A stretch of DNA of 64,000 nucleotides from Lumbricus terrestris (Eukaryota; Annelida; Clitellata; Crassiclitellata; Lumbricidae): the NCBI GenBank assembly GCA_949752735.1, contig OX457038.1, positions 18,745,081-18,809,080 of the forward strand, read 5' to 3'. Under the pieces are notes generated by a model that searched no databases, was not told the DNA's origin, and worked only from the letters and a program-made list of their open reading frames with translations. Positions 54,019 through 64,000 of the stretch are shown one piece after another; position 1 is the first letter of the stretch; the number at the start of each line of letters is the position of its first letter. The translations under genes were made by a program, and so were the position numbers.

Positions 54019-54470
54019 CATGGGCGCCCACACATAGGGACAAGGGGGCACTTGCCCCCTGGAAAATTGACATCTATGTTTTTGACTACTACTTTTGAGT
54101 TTTTAGCAAATTTTTTTGCATTAATGCACCAATGATACGAATGATACAGACAGTGAAATTCAGAAATCTACGTTTAGAGATCTCTATAGAAATAAACATG
54201 CTCACGATGCTCTTATAACTTTCTGCCATGCATGTTCAAGCTCTTTCTAAAAACTGTAGCAATGACCATTGGCTTTCAACCCTCCTGCGGGCGTCCATGC
54301 AAACAGCAGGCCTATCGATTATGGCCTACTTGAGTGGAATCTAGCTGCAGTGCAAATAATCACAACCGCAAAAAAATAAATACTAGGCCTAATGCAAAAA
54401 TTTGAAAATTTCTCAAAGTACACTGAAATTACATCAGGAAGATCTGTTTATTCACCAGTATTGTAATTAT
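54019..54470. repeat. Repeat X copy B
   Basis: Starts CATGGGCGCCCACACATAGG. The MITE part ends GCGGGCGTCCATG at 54,299, then follows the shared 170 bp flank ending GTTTATTCACCAGTATTG. See copy A. Confidence 0.6.
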
Positions 54471-54559
54471 ATTAACCAAGTCTGCTATAAGCCAGGCTTC
54501 GTTTAATCGTTTTGACCATTTTGCAAGCCGCAGTACAGAATCCAGGGAGATCAAACTGC

Positions 54560-55163
54560 AAATAAACTTGGATAAGGGGCTCTGGTTATCACGCCTCAGG
54601 ATTTACACCCAAACTGACAAAGAGATTATGTTCAAAAGAATTGGTACTCATACTTATCTGATTCTCAGATCCTCCACCTTCCTAAACGACACCCGCATTA
54701 GCAGTTACTCTGGCCCTCTGGCCAACAGACTCGGACCTCTTTTGAATACTCTTTGGAATAGGTTTCTGACTCGATGCAGCATCTGGTGCCCTGCGGTTGG
54801 CTTTCGAGTGACGCTTTAGAAGCAACTAGAGGAGCACATGCCCCTTAAAACCTGACATCTATTTTTCGTTCATTTATTCATTCGTTCATTCTATTCATCG
54901 CACCTTTCGTAAACTACTTTTAACATCTACTTTTTGATTTTTAACAAAAATTTATTTCTAACCAAACTATTCATATTAAAAATGATACACAAAATGAAAA
55001 TGAGAAATTTGCACAAGAAACCTCTTTGAAAAATACCCGTAGGCCTATTCTTAATTTCCACCGTTGCATTTTTCGAGCTCTTGGTACTAAAAAATTTAGG
55101 CATAATCGCGACTATCGTAAAAGTTTTGCCCCCCTGCAAAAATTTCTGCGGGCGCCCATGGTA
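54560..55163 (+). repeat. Repeat Y copy 1 (LINE 3' remnant joined to an X-like MITE)
   Basis: 54,568-54,820 is an open frame reading RLRIYTQTDKEIMFKRIGTH and SGPLANRLGPLLNTLWNRFL, resembling a LINE RT C-terminus. An X-like segment follows, ending TGCGGGCGCCCATG at 55,163. The same composite recurs at 59,870-60,420. Confidence 0.5.
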
Positions 55164-55320
55164 GAGCAGCCCTTTCCTTTACCAACTTTCGAAGCGAAGT
55201 GAAGTCTGGGTCTGAGAACTTAAGATAGGCCTACGAAACGAATTTGACATTAGTTTTACGAGGAAATGGGCTCCACCTTGCATCTCAGCGGTATAACGTC
55301 GTTGTGGAGAAGTTGCGATT

Positions 55321-55337
55321 CCCCCCCCCCCCCCCCC
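55321..55337. repeat. Poly-C run
   Basis: Seventeen consecutive C. Confidence 0.9.
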
Positions 55338-55640
55338 ATATGAATAAGCAGACTAGATTTTATTAATACACAAGGCATATAAAGACATCTCGATGTCTTT
55401 GCGAGATACATGTAGGCCTACTATCGTTAATTCATGCATGCTAGAGAGAAGGCTTCAAAAGTCTGCGAACTTTAGCACAGCTTGCAATTAAAGAAGTTCT
55501 GACCGTTGTCCGCAGAAGTTGTCGACGATGGACGATACTAATTATTGGAATAGACGCCAGCAAGAGCAAGAAGGATTCTTTTCTTCCAGTACGTTCACCA
55601 TGCAGCAAAGTACCGAGCGTTTCCGCACTATCTCAGGGCC

Positions 55641-57234
55641 TGTGGCATGAAATGTTGTCCGGCATGAAATTGTGTCCGGAAAGCGCTGTCATTGGTTCAT
55701 GTGACCGATGACATCAGATAGCAACTGTCAAGCTAAAGCATCGTGAAATCTTGTCCGGGAAAGACACAAAATATTCAAGATAATTATACGACGTAGGCCT
55801 ACTGAGGCATCGAACTCTATAATTAGGTACATATAATAATATAAAAATATTGATCAATGGCTAAGATACGAAGTGTAATTATGCAGGCCTATGATTTCCG
55901 ATACTACCGAAAAATTATGTTTTAAGTACTTAAATTATGATAGCAAACAGAAGCAATTTGCTCCGCTTACGGAATATTTTTTCTTTTAGATGAATTTATA
56001 AAATTAATGGTCTATTACAGTCAGATAAAATCGAATCTATTATCTATAGTAGACCTATAAGTTTGCGTTTACTAACAGCATCAATATTTGTCAACAGCGA
56101 TAGCTGACAAAAGGAGAACTGCAAGTGAACTACGTACGCATATTTGGATTCCGCTACATTATACATGTCTTGCATTGCATTGGGTATTATTATCTCATTA
56201 TTATTATTCAATCAATCAATCTCATAAATTTATATAGCGCCTCTTCAAGATCGCTACTCAGAGGCGCTCCCAACCCAGGCCTGGTCAAAGAGAAAAGTCT
56301 TGACAAGACGGTAGAAAGAGCCACCAGAGTCACGGGGAAGCGAACGGAGAGCCGCAGGGAGGCCATTCCAGATAGCCAGATTCCAGATAACCCACCACAG
56401 AAAATGTTCTTCGCTGCATACGACAAAAAGGGACAAGGTAGTCACCGCGGGCAGCTGACCGCAGCGAACGACGGCCCAGAGATACGGGATACGAATATGA
56501 ATACGAGTATGCCGCAGGGTTTCTGGCCGTTGGACTGTTTACTTTCTTTAGTTTCAGAAACGGAGACTGGAGTAAAAAGCCCGCACATGTAGGGTGGAGC
56601 TTGAACCAGGAAGCATCGCCAACAGGTCAAATTGTGCTTTGTAAAAACTAAGCATCTTCCAATAATGACCGATATGTAACGGGAAAATAAACAGACCAAA
56701 ACCTAACGCAGCTAACTCCGCTGAGCTATTTGTGTTGGACAAAAGCCCTTTTTGCTTTGTCTCGATGACTGGAGTAGACAAGAAAAGATAGATATGAATA
56801 AATGAAAGCCTAAATTTCGTATTTGTGTGCAACTCTAAGACTTGTTTACATACGTCTCAACATAGGCCTATCGCCCGTTCGCCTCTTTCCACGATGGGAA
56901 TTTCGTTCTAAAAATAGAACAAGCGCCATCGGGACCCCGACTACAAGCTGTGTGCTTTAAAACAATGATTCCAATGCTCACACCATTGTTTTCTCATCTG
57001 CTTCAACAAACATTATTTCGCATATCTTATTGATATTACGTTGAGACGAAACTCCAACGCGGACAATATCTCACGTTTGTAATAGTAAATACTGTTTCCA
57101 CAACGAAAGAGGCCGGACCCGGACATGATTTCATGCCGGACAAGATTTCATACCTACCGTATGAAATACTGTCCTGACAACGGAAGTGGGCGGAGTCGGA
57201 CAGTATTTCATGCCGGACATAATTTCATGCCACA
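55641..57234. mobile_element. Foldback-type element with GTCCGGCATGAAAT subrepeats, inside a hAT MITE
   Basis: The left end has TGTGGCATGAAATGTTGTCC and two further GTCCGG/CATGAAAT units (55,641-55,765). The right end has five inverted units (57,115-57,234) ending TTTCATGCCACA. Flanking sequence CAGGGCC (55,635) and CCGGATTAAGGCATG (57,235) joins into the start of the CAGGGCCGGATTAAG MITE, so it inserted there. A LINE-C fragment lies inside. Confidence 0.65.
56208..56460 (-). pseudogene. LINE-C (L2/CR1-like) 3' fragment
   Basis: Minus strand reads EEHFLWWVIWNLAIWNGLPA, then GGSFYRLVKTFLFDQAWVGS and ASE stop, followed by GGCGCTATATAAATTTATGA and TTGA repeats. Same 3' end as 31,253-31,855 and 11,600-11,742. 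Confidence 0.75.
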
Positions 57235-57449
57235 CCGGATTAAGGCATGTTCGACATGTTAAGGGCTATCAGTTTTAACTATATAGCCTACATGATTTTA
57301 GACACTTCCGATTGAAATTCAAGTGATATGCAACGCATTTATGAAATGGCACCATTCATTATACACTCTTTGCTTTTACGAATTAGGTCTTGGCCTACTA
57401 CTTGCGTAAACGCGATTTCAAAATATAGGCCTATATTATAGTGTGTGAT

Positions 57450-57600
57450 CAGTGGCGGTGCTGTAGAAGGACAAATCATGGCAAATGCTCTAGTACAAAT
57501 CCTTTGCCTTGGTCATTGTCCTGCCATATAAGTCTTTTATAAGACTGCCAGAATATTTTCCCTGCCGAGAATTTATTTAGGGTATAAATCGCTTCTGCAC
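57450..57600. repeat. hAT-like repeat end, shared with 13,362
   Basis: Starts CAGTGGCGGTGCTGTAGAAG and includes TTTTCCCTGCCGAGAATTTA as at 13,450. One end only. Confidence 0.4.
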
Positions 57601-57763
57601 AATTTGCACAATTTACTTGTATGACTGCCCTGACTATGGATGCCCTGGTAAAAAAGTCTGATTCTAATATTCTTATACAGTAATAATTAATGAATACTTT
57701 AACACTAGACTGGAATATAAAAAGACATGTTCATAATGTAAAAAAGAAGGATCGAATTACTAA

Positions 57764-58048
57764 CAGTGGCGGCGCAGGATTTCAGTTTTGCCATGGGGGC
57801 TGAATCCTCACGGTGAAAATTTTCCATTCTCATCCGCAAAATTTCCTGCCGACCTTTTTTTAGTCATCCGCTCGAATTCTCATGAAAATTTTTCGTTTTC
57901 ATCCGCCAAAAGTTCTGACGACCTTTTTTTAGTCATCCTGTCGAAAATCGTGGAAATATTTCAGTTTTATTGTAAAAAAAACCCGGATGGCCTTTTTAGC
58001 GCCCGGGTTGCCTTTTACAGGGGACTTAGTCCACGAGCGCCGCCCCTG
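57764..58048. mobile_element. hAT MITE (CAGTGGCGGCGC family)
   Basis: Termini CAGTGGCGGCGCAGG and GAGCGCCGCCCCTG. The flanks ATTACTAA/ATGATTAG are a weak, decayed 8 bp duplication. The inside has three units with CGACCTTTTTTTAGTCATCC. Confidence 0.65.
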
Positions 58049-58139
58049 ATGATTAGTAATAGATGAGTGTTGATTTGTTCAATATAACACGTTTTGTGTC
58101 AATTGTGTGTCCTTTTTTCAGTGAGTCTGTAAGGTTGAG

Positions 58140-58192
58140 GCCCCCATAGTTTTACCGAACAGGGCCACCACATTTGTTAATCCGGCCCTGCA
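58140..58192. repeat. End of a CAGGGCCGGATTAAC hAT MITE
   Basis: GTTAATCCGGCCCTG ends at 58,192, and an inner CCGAACAGGGCCACCA at 58,157. The left terminus was not found. Confidence 0.4.
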
Positions 58193-58214
58193 CTATCTAA
58201 ATGTACGACTGCAT

Positions 58215-58216
<2 letters not shown>

Positions 58217-58290
<74 letters not shown>
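58217..58290. repeat. (TA)37 microsatellite
   Basis: 74 bp of pure TA, 45 bp before the exon-2 acceptor. Confidence 0.97.
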
Positions 58291-58292
<2 letters not shown>

Positions 58293-58335
58293 CCTACACT
58301 GCGATTGCGCTGCATTGTGATTGGTGTTATTTTAG

Positions 58336-58419
58336 TACCTGACGGTTTCGATGAGGCCTACGATTTACAGATCGACGAGCCCGCTCCTACAATAACCCAA
58401 TGCGCCACCAGTTGCCCAG
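58336..58419 (+). CDS. Candidate second coding exon of the secreted protein
   Basis: Acceptor TTATTTTAG at 58,335 and donor CAG/GTGAGT at 58,420, both near consensus. The exon is 84 bp (28 codons), phase 1 at both ends. Only the frame that continues exon 1 is open; the other two contain stops. It reads PDGFDEAYDLQIDEPAPTIT then QCATSCPG: an acidic linker and the first two cysteines of what should be a Cys-containing extracellular domain. Domain family not recognised. The next exon was not found before 64,000. Confidence 0.5.
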
Positions 58420-58554
58420 GTGAGTTTTAGCACGTCACTGATAGTAGACCTAAACAGGTCAAAATTGAAACCGTATTACTGCCCTAAAGTTAGCGGTGAG
58501 CACGATCAGACATAGCCGCCTTGAATTTCAAATAATGAATAGCCTATGCATTTT

Positions 58555-59000
58555 CATGGACGCCTGCATATGGGCAAGAGAGAGCACTTGCCCCTCTCCT
58601 GGAGAACTAATTGACACATATTCTTCTAACTGCTGCTTCTGGATTTTTAACAAATTAATTTTCTTTGCATTAGAGAACTAGTGATACTAATGATGCACAA
58701 AGTGAACTTAGGTTAGAAACCTCTATAAAAATAAACAGGATTTTAATTTTCTGTCTTGCATTTTTTAAAGCACTTCTAAAAACTGTTGCCATTACCATTT
58801 GGTTTTGCCCCTCCCGCAGACGTCCATGCAAATAGTATTGATTATAGCCTAGCCTACATGATTGAAATCTCGCTGCAATGCAACCATTCACAACTACACA
58901 GATTATCAGTATACAGCACTAATGTAAGAATTTTGAAATTTGTCTACAACAAATTGACTTTGCTCTAGGGAGAACTGCTTATTCGCCGGCGTTATGCATA
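58555..59000. repeat. Repeat X copy C
   Basis: Starts CATGGACGCCTGCATATGGG. The MITE part ends GCAGACGTCCATG at 58,828, then the shared flank ending CTGCTTATTCGCCGGCGTTA. It lies in the inferred intron 2. Confidence 0.6.
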
Positions 59001-59170
59001 GGCAATAGGCTATAATATAATAAAGTCTGCATTTTGCTGCCAGTACAGAATCTACGGTCAGTATACGTAGAGCAGACAAACTTTATATAATTGGTTTTTG
59101 TTCTTGGAGGGGCTAAATTTAGGGTTGAGACTAGGTCCAGAAAACGAGCGGCGTCTAGAAATAGTTTGCG

Positions 59171-59634
59171 GGTGTCACGAAATAGAGTATCCCCGTATTA
59201 ATCGTATCTCCCCAAATTAAAAAAAAGTCGAAAAAGCCATTTCCGCGTGTATTTGTTTTTGCAAATTAATTTTCATCTCCTTTGTTTTGCACAATGACAC
59301 TAACAGTTATGTTTATTCCTACTAAATAATTTGTTTTGCTTTGGTTTTAGAGCACTTAAAACATTTAAGCTTGAAACACTTAAGAACACTGAGAGTCACT
59401 AAATAGACTAAATTCGAGTTGCCTTTCTCTGTACATTGCTTAGGACACTTAAAACAATTAGAGTCACTTAAAAGTTTGATTGGAGCATAAATTTTTTAAT
59501 TATGTGCATTTTTCAAAAAAGGGGATATAATGGTTTTCCCGGATAGTATAGACCGGTTAATTCCATCCGGGTGGATAGATTAATTCAGCCCCCCAGATAA
59601 CATTCAGGGGGGGGATACTCTGTTTCGTGTCACC
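59171..59634. mobile_element. MITE with GGTGTCACGAAATAGAGTATCC inverted ends
   Basis: GGTGTCACGAAATAGAGTAT at 59,171 and its inverse GATACTCTGTTTCGTGTCACC at 59,634 (shown to within one mismatch). 464 bp, no coding. Partial copies at 13,850-14,177 and 36,590-36,735. Target duplication unclear. Confidence 0.75.
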
Positions 59635-59869
59635 GGTCCAAAAAAGTTGATGACTTTTTAGTCATTGGGCTCAAATCCCGCCGAAATACACTAATTTTTC
59701 CTGCCAAAAAGTTGATGGCCTTTTTTATTTTTAGTCATTCGTATGTTTTGCGTGGGGGACTAAACCCGAGAAAAGATACCATTTACACGGCAACATTTTT
59801 TACAATGGGTCTTCTTGGGAGGGGGTTTAGCTTCCTAGCCCCTGATAAACTCCATCCATGCGGACGTCT
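59635..59869. repeat. Fragment with the GATGACTTTTT module
   Basis: GTTGATGACTTTTTAGTCAT and GTTGATGGCCTTTTTTATTT, as in the interiors of the hAT MITEs at 28,550, 38,434, 41,574 and 57,764. No termini. Confidence 0.45.
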
Positions 59870-60420
59870 CGTCTGTTCTAAAGAATTCATACCCCTACTC
59901 ATCTGATCTTCGGATCCTCCACCTTCCAATCCTAAATGACACCCACCTTACAGCTACTCTGCCCCTCTGGCAAAATGACTCGAACCTCCTTCTTACTACA
60001 CTTTGAACAGCCCTGTGAATAAGCTGGTGCATGCAACTGACTTTCGAGTGGTTTCTTAGAAATTTAGAAATTACGGTTAAAATATAGAAGTAATTAGAAG
60101 GAGCACTAAGGCTATCCCTGGAAAATTGACACCTATTTTTCATTCATTCATTCATGCAATGGGCTTATTGCATCCCTTCATGAACCTACATTTTGATCAC
60201 TACTTTTTGATATTTTGCCAGATTTCTTCGCGCTAAAAAACTATTCACATTAAAAATTATAAAAAGTGAAGCCGATAAATTTACATTAAGAAACCTCTAT
60301 GAAAAATGCTCACGCACGCTCTTAATTTCCTGCTTTGCATTTTCAACCTCCTGCAATAAAAATCTAACCGTGAACATCGTGTTTTGCCCCTCTTGCAAAA
60401 TTTTCTGCTGGCGCCCTTGT
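59870..60420 (+). repeat. Repeat Y copy 2
   Basis: Same composite as 54,560-55,163: CTCATCTGATCTTCGGATCC, a decayed LINE-like part with 3' end GTGAATAAGCTGGTGC, then the X-like segment from about 60,090 ending CTGGCGCCC near 60,417. Confidence 0.5.
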
Positions 60421-60586
60421 GCATTTTGTAGCCACAGATTAACGAAATGCTATAACCATCGATTAGGTCTAATTACTTCTGTACGATTGAGGTTTGAGGC
60501 TAAAGGCCTGCTTGATAATTAGAAAATCAACCACGTTATAATTGGCTTATATTAATATGCTGCATGTAGGTCTATAGTTTGCATGA

Positions 60587-60758
60587 GGGGTCGTCCATAA
60601 ATGACGTGACGAACAAAGGAGTCTTACATTTGTGACGATGTTTTACATTAAGAAACCTCTATAAAGTAGCAATACCAGATATACGAATTTTGTGCTGGTG
60701 CGTGACGAGGGGTTAAAAAATCGTCAAAATGTTATTGACGTCATTTATGGACGGCCCC
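60587..60758. mobile_element. Short MITE (GGGGTCGTCCATAAATGACGT)
   Basis: GGGGTCGTCCATAAATGACG at 60,587 and its inverse TGACGTCATTTATGGACGGCCCC ending at 60,758 (one mismatch). 172 bp. A GGGGYCGTCCATAAATKACG family is widespread in invertebrates. Superfamily not decided. Confidence 0.75.
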
Positions 60759-61018
60759 AATTTAGGCCTATATCTCGTATTATTTATATCATGAATAATA
60801 ATAGGCCTATACGTTTTATCATGTGCATGGGTCCAGTCAAACAGATAAATATGAATTTTTAACCGTTTAATTGATCTATTATAGATTTCAAGGCTCTAGG
60901 TGTCTAGGACTTAGTGTAATTATCCGAAAAGACTGGAGCATTGGAGCTGTAGATTGAGGCATATATAGTTCTTGAGCAACGATTCATTTCCCTTTATATT
61001 ATTTCATTTATTTATTTG

Positions 61019-61112
61019 TTACAGGGTCAATAGAATTCCTCATTGCAGGGTCAATGGAATTCCTTATTGCTGAGTCAAAGAATTCCCTACGGCATTGCAA
61101 GATCAACGAAGC
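61019..61112. repeat. Three-unit tandem repeat
   Basis: Three about 27-30 bp units of CAGGGTCAATAGAATTCCTC type, increasingly diverged. Confidence 0.7.
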
Positions 61113-61155
61113 ATAAAAACAGCAAACAAAGACCAGGAAAGATAACTATGTGTAA

Positions 61156-61851
61156 CTAGCTGTACCCGGCCACGCGTTGCTATGGCTGAAAAGACTCTCC
61201 CACGCTCCCTAATTCCCTTCCTCTGCCTCCCTCCCTCTGTCCCTCCCTACCTCCATTCCCCTGCCTCTCTCCCTCTCCCTCCCCTCCCTCTCCTTCCTCT
61301 CCCCTCCCTCCACTCCTCCTCCCCCTCCTCCTACCCCTCCCCCTCATCCTCCCATCCCCTATTCCTTCCCCTCTCCTCCTCATCTCCATCCCCTTGCCTT
61401 CCCCTCCTCCCCTACCCTTCCCCTGCCCCCTCCCTCCCGTTTGCTCCAAATTTTTTCCAAAAAAGCATATAAAATCTCTGGCGTTCGAATTCGAAAGGAA
61501 CGTTGTGGGAAAATTTGAGCGCAATCAGTGAGGAACTTACCGAGATCCTTGATTTTGTACAAACCAAAATCTAGATATATATATATATGCGCTAAAAAAG
61601 GACGCAAGGATATGCGCCATAAAAACACGGCCGCATTCGAAAGCAACGACGTGTGAAAATTCAAATCGATACCGCTCGAATCGAATGGAAAGTTCTGGTA
61701 AAAAGATTGGGCTTTTCCCAAAAAAGCATATAAAAACCCGGGCGCTCGAATTCGAATGGAACGTTTTTGCGAAAATTTTCAAAAGAATCGGTCAAGACGT
61801 TTCCGAGATCCTTGATTAGACACAAAGTTTTTACATTTTTATTTATATAGA
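61156..61851 (-). mobile_element. Non-autonomous Helitron
   Basis: Minus strand: 5' TCTATATAAATAAAAATG at 61,851 (T follows on plus, so A/T insertion), 3' CTAG at 61,159-61,156 preceded by CGGGTA and a GCCA.../...GTGGC-like hairpin. The body is C-rich on plus (61,195-61,440). A second 5'-like module with its own GAGATCCTTGATT block (61,545-61,600) indicates an internal duplication. Same family as 23,989 and 25,639. Confidence 0.85.
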
Positions 61852-61861
61852 TAGTTCACGT

Positions 61862-62446
61862 GGAAAGGGCCAACAATATTGTCAAAGCATCATAAAATCA
61901 TACAAACATTGGGCATTATCTCATAAGGAGAGAAAGTGCTCATCAAGTCATCCCATTGATGACAAACCAGGTGAACAGAGAGGGCGCTAACACAATCATA
62001 GAAAAAGGCTGCATTGACACTAAGCCTACACAAAATACCGAATAGGGCCCACCAGCAATATTTATCTGGCGTAATAATTTAAATTTGGAGAATATTAGGA
62101 AAGTTGAGAGAGCAATAAAAATGTAAGCAGTATTTTTAATGAACGAGGAAGAGCAAGGACAGTGTATGGCAGGTCACAAGAATTCTTTAATTTTGGATCC
62201 ATGATTGCTAAACAAAAAACAGGCCTAATCTTGTCGTTTGCTGTGCTTCCAACCTCTTAGGCGCACTGTTTCTTCAGTTGTTTGGTGTGGGTTGGAACGG
62301 GTTCTCCCCATTAGATATAGATCATATGAACCTGTAGTCCTTGAAGTCCTAAAAAGTCTAAGGCTCTGAAGCTGGTTTAAAATACACTGAACGGAGCAGC
62401 CGTGGAAACGCTTGATTCCGTCCATTTATTGAACCTTGTCGGCTGC
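61862..62446. other. Gene-free stretch
   Basis: No recognised gene or terminus. A 66-codon minus frame at 62,225-62,425 (CILNQLQSLRLFRTSRTTGS) looks slightly protein-like but I could not place it. Confidence 0.3.
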
Positions 62447-62449
62447 TAA

Positions 62450-62851
62450 TGCATTCGACAGTCGACTGAGCCCCTTTTCAATACGTCGTCATTGTCACTA
62501 CGCGAAACGTGTAATTTGAACCACAACCTCACTGATATACATAGGCCTAAGGTTAGTTTTAGATAAGCAATACACTATAGACAGATTGAGTAATAATATT
62601 ATGTTTATTAATAGATTAAGGCATCGTAATCTCTTGTAAACCTCTAAGCGCTTTCAAAGACGCATGCACAAATAGGCTAAGTGATTGATACTAGATTCTT
62701 TGAGCTTCATTTGCAAGACTGATCCAACTGTTCTGACTTTGAAACTGTACTTGAGGTTTAGTGCATCGATCAGCACCGATTAGATTAAACCTAATCCAAG
62801 CACTAGCCTCTAGCGCTCGGATTCATGCGCCTCAGTCGACTGTCGAATGCA
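62450..62851. mobile_element. Harbinger-like MITE
   Basis: Perfect inverted ends TGCATTCGACAGTCGACTGA at 62,450 and TCAGTCGACTGTCGAATGCA at 62,851, flanked by TAA on both sides (62,447-62,449; 62,852-62,854). A 3 bp TWA duplication is typical of PIF/Harbinger. 402 bp, no coding. Confidence 0.85.
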
Positions 62852-62950
62852 TAATTATTAGTTGTCATCGAGATAATATTATTTTCAATAGCGATCGAGT
62901 GCTTTTGGCTTGATTAAGCTTATAAGTTCAACCAGTTTTCAACCAACCTA

Positions 62951-63950
62951 CATGGTGATTCGTAAAAAACGTTACCCTACATAATTCAACATAACTCATG
63001 AATGTCGATGACCGTCAATTTTAATGAAATTTCAGAATAATGACCCTTGATGCTCTTGCCACGTGCTATGTAACTTATTTCATATTCAAAGCTATAATAC
63101 GTAACGTGAATGACGAAACTAATGATGTTACGACTATCTCGACAAACAATCAGATTCCAATGTTCCCGTCAGTCACTGAGGTTGTATCATGCAGAGTTAA
63201 TTAACTTCTTTTCGTTTGTCTCCAAATGATAAATTATTTACTGTGGCAGCACCCAGTAACAATCAGAATGATCGCATTTACGTATCTGGTATCCGGTACA
63301 CGGAAGAGGGACGTTCCAGCAAATCGCATTTTGCGGAATCGACAAACTTCCAGCATATCCCCAATATGGTATCTGTATCTGTCGGGTCTCTGCACTTGGT
63401 AACGCGAACATATCTATTTAATCGAACCCGGTGTTGAGGTTAATGGACAATATTACAGAGCTGTTCTACCAATACAAGGTCTTTTGCTAGACATTCTTGA
63501 CATTATTTCATCTTCCAGCAGAATAACGCTCCGGCGCACAGAGCCCGAGAAACTGTTGCGTTACTGAAACTTCGGATTTCATCCCGCATACTTGTGGCCA
63601 CCCAACATCCCTGATTTAAATCCAGTAGACTATAAGATATGTTGTGTCATACAAGAAAATGTCTACAGATTTCGAATAAAAATTATGTGATGTCAACGAA
63701 TTTGTGTCGTCGAATTGTCGAGGCATCGGACGAAATGGATCAGCGCATCATTGATGAATCAGTCAAGCAGTTGGGTGCGCGTCTTTGCTCATGCGTAACT
63801 TCCAAGGTTGTGAATTCGAACATAAATTTCGATTTCTTTAATGTTCAGAAATAACTCCTCTATCTTCTCGTAAAATTTCTTGGACATAACCCGATATTTG
63901 GCGAAGTTACAGTAAAATATGTAGGGTAACGTTTTTTATGAATCACCGTG
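62951..63950 (+). mobile_element. mariner-like element, full length but decayed
   Basis: CATGGTGATTCGTAAAAAACG at 62,951 (one base trimmed here: the match runs through GTTACCCTACAT) and its inverse ending CACCGTG at 63,950. TA flanks both sides. Exactly 1000 bp, with inverted ends of about 30 bp. It contains the transposase remnant below. Confidence 0.9.
63216..63854 (+). pseudogene. mariner-like transposase remnant
   Basis: Plus strand in shifting frames: VAAPSNNQNDRIYVSGIRYT, FQQNNAPAHRARETVALLKL (63,520-63,580), a damaged LWPPN.PDLNPVDYKI block (63,594-63,640), then CRRIVEASDEMDQRIIDESV and LRSCV-like end (63,700-63,800). This is a D-type mariner relative. The second catalytic Asp (FQQD) is Asn here, the third Asp (PVDYKI) is kept, and the first catalytic block is not recognisable. 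At least three frameshifts. Inactive. Confidence 0.82.
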
Positions 63951-64000
63951 TATATTTGCAACTCATCTACACTCAACAGCCACGGCGCCAGTATCGTTTA
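63951..64000. other. Right edge of window
   Basis: TA duplication and 48 bp of flank; nothing recognisable. Confidence 0.3.

Larger units (their letters stand above)
48835..58335 (+). other. Inferred intron 1 (9.5 kb), filled with transposable elements
   Basis: GT at 48,835 and AG at 58,334-58,335. Contents include a foldback-type pair (49,595-53,355), a second (55,641-57,234), several MITEs and a (TA)37 run just before the acceptor. The first 750 bp (48,835-49,590) and 53,360-54,018 show nothing recognisable. Confidence 0.4.

Noticed and set aside
55528..55650. Short frame MDDTNYWNRRQQEQEGFFSS that looks coding
   Set aside because: Only 40 codons, ends inside the foldback terminus, no splice site or domain; an overlapping frame is equally open.

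Overview
This is eukaryotic, animal DNA and almost all of it is transposable elements. Metazoan origin is shown by a fragment of a Onecut-type CUT-domain gene, by CR1/L2/jockey-like and RTE-like non-LTR retrotransposons, by hAT, Tc1/mariner, piggyBac and Helitron DNA elements, by tRNA-derived SINEs, and by interstitial CCCTAA (TTAGGG-type) telomere repeats. The palindromic octamer TAGGCCTA and its truncations are strikingly frequent between elements. I have seen that habit in marine deuterostome genomes, so an echinoderm or related invertebrate is my best guess, not a proof. No rRNA gene, CRISPR array or bacterial-style operon is present.

Layout. 1-8.5 kb: a Tc1 remnant, a LINE remnant, a 3.3 kb giant palindromic (foldback) element carrying two inverted pieces of a Onecut gene, a decayed unknown coding region, and a second LINE. 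8.5-21.7 kb: two near-identical hAT elements, each with a Helitron inside. One sits in a LINE; the other sits in a Tc1 element and has also received a piggyBac MITE. Between them lie a GC-rich hAT element inside an L2-like LINE, a tRNA-type SINE, and a MITE carrying telomere repeats. 22-37 kb: an inverted-subrepeat element, a series of Helitrons with G-rich bodies, a second SINE, a third hAT copy lacking the Helitron, a second GC-rich hAT with nested LINE and microsatellites, and further hAT elements. 38-48 kb: more hAT MITEs, an RTE with an intact 3' reading frame, an L2-like LINE split by a Helitron, an RTE split by a CR1-like LINE, and a LINE split by a mariner element.

The only candidate resident gene starts at 48,780. 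A signal-peptide exon ends at a GT donor in phase 1. An 84 bp exon at 58,336-58,419 is open only in the matching phase and is bounded by AG and GTGAGT. The 9.5 kb intron between them is filled with foldback elements and MITEs. The gene would run off the right edge; its family is not recognisable from these 46 residues.

Boundaries of most DNA elements rest on target-site duplications read directly in the sequence: 8 bp for hAT, TA for Tc1/mariner, TTAA for piggyBac, TAA for a Harbinger-like MITE, and A/T flanks for Helitrons. Family names for decayed coding remnants rest on motif recognition only; no database search was possible. LINE letters A to G used below are local labels.
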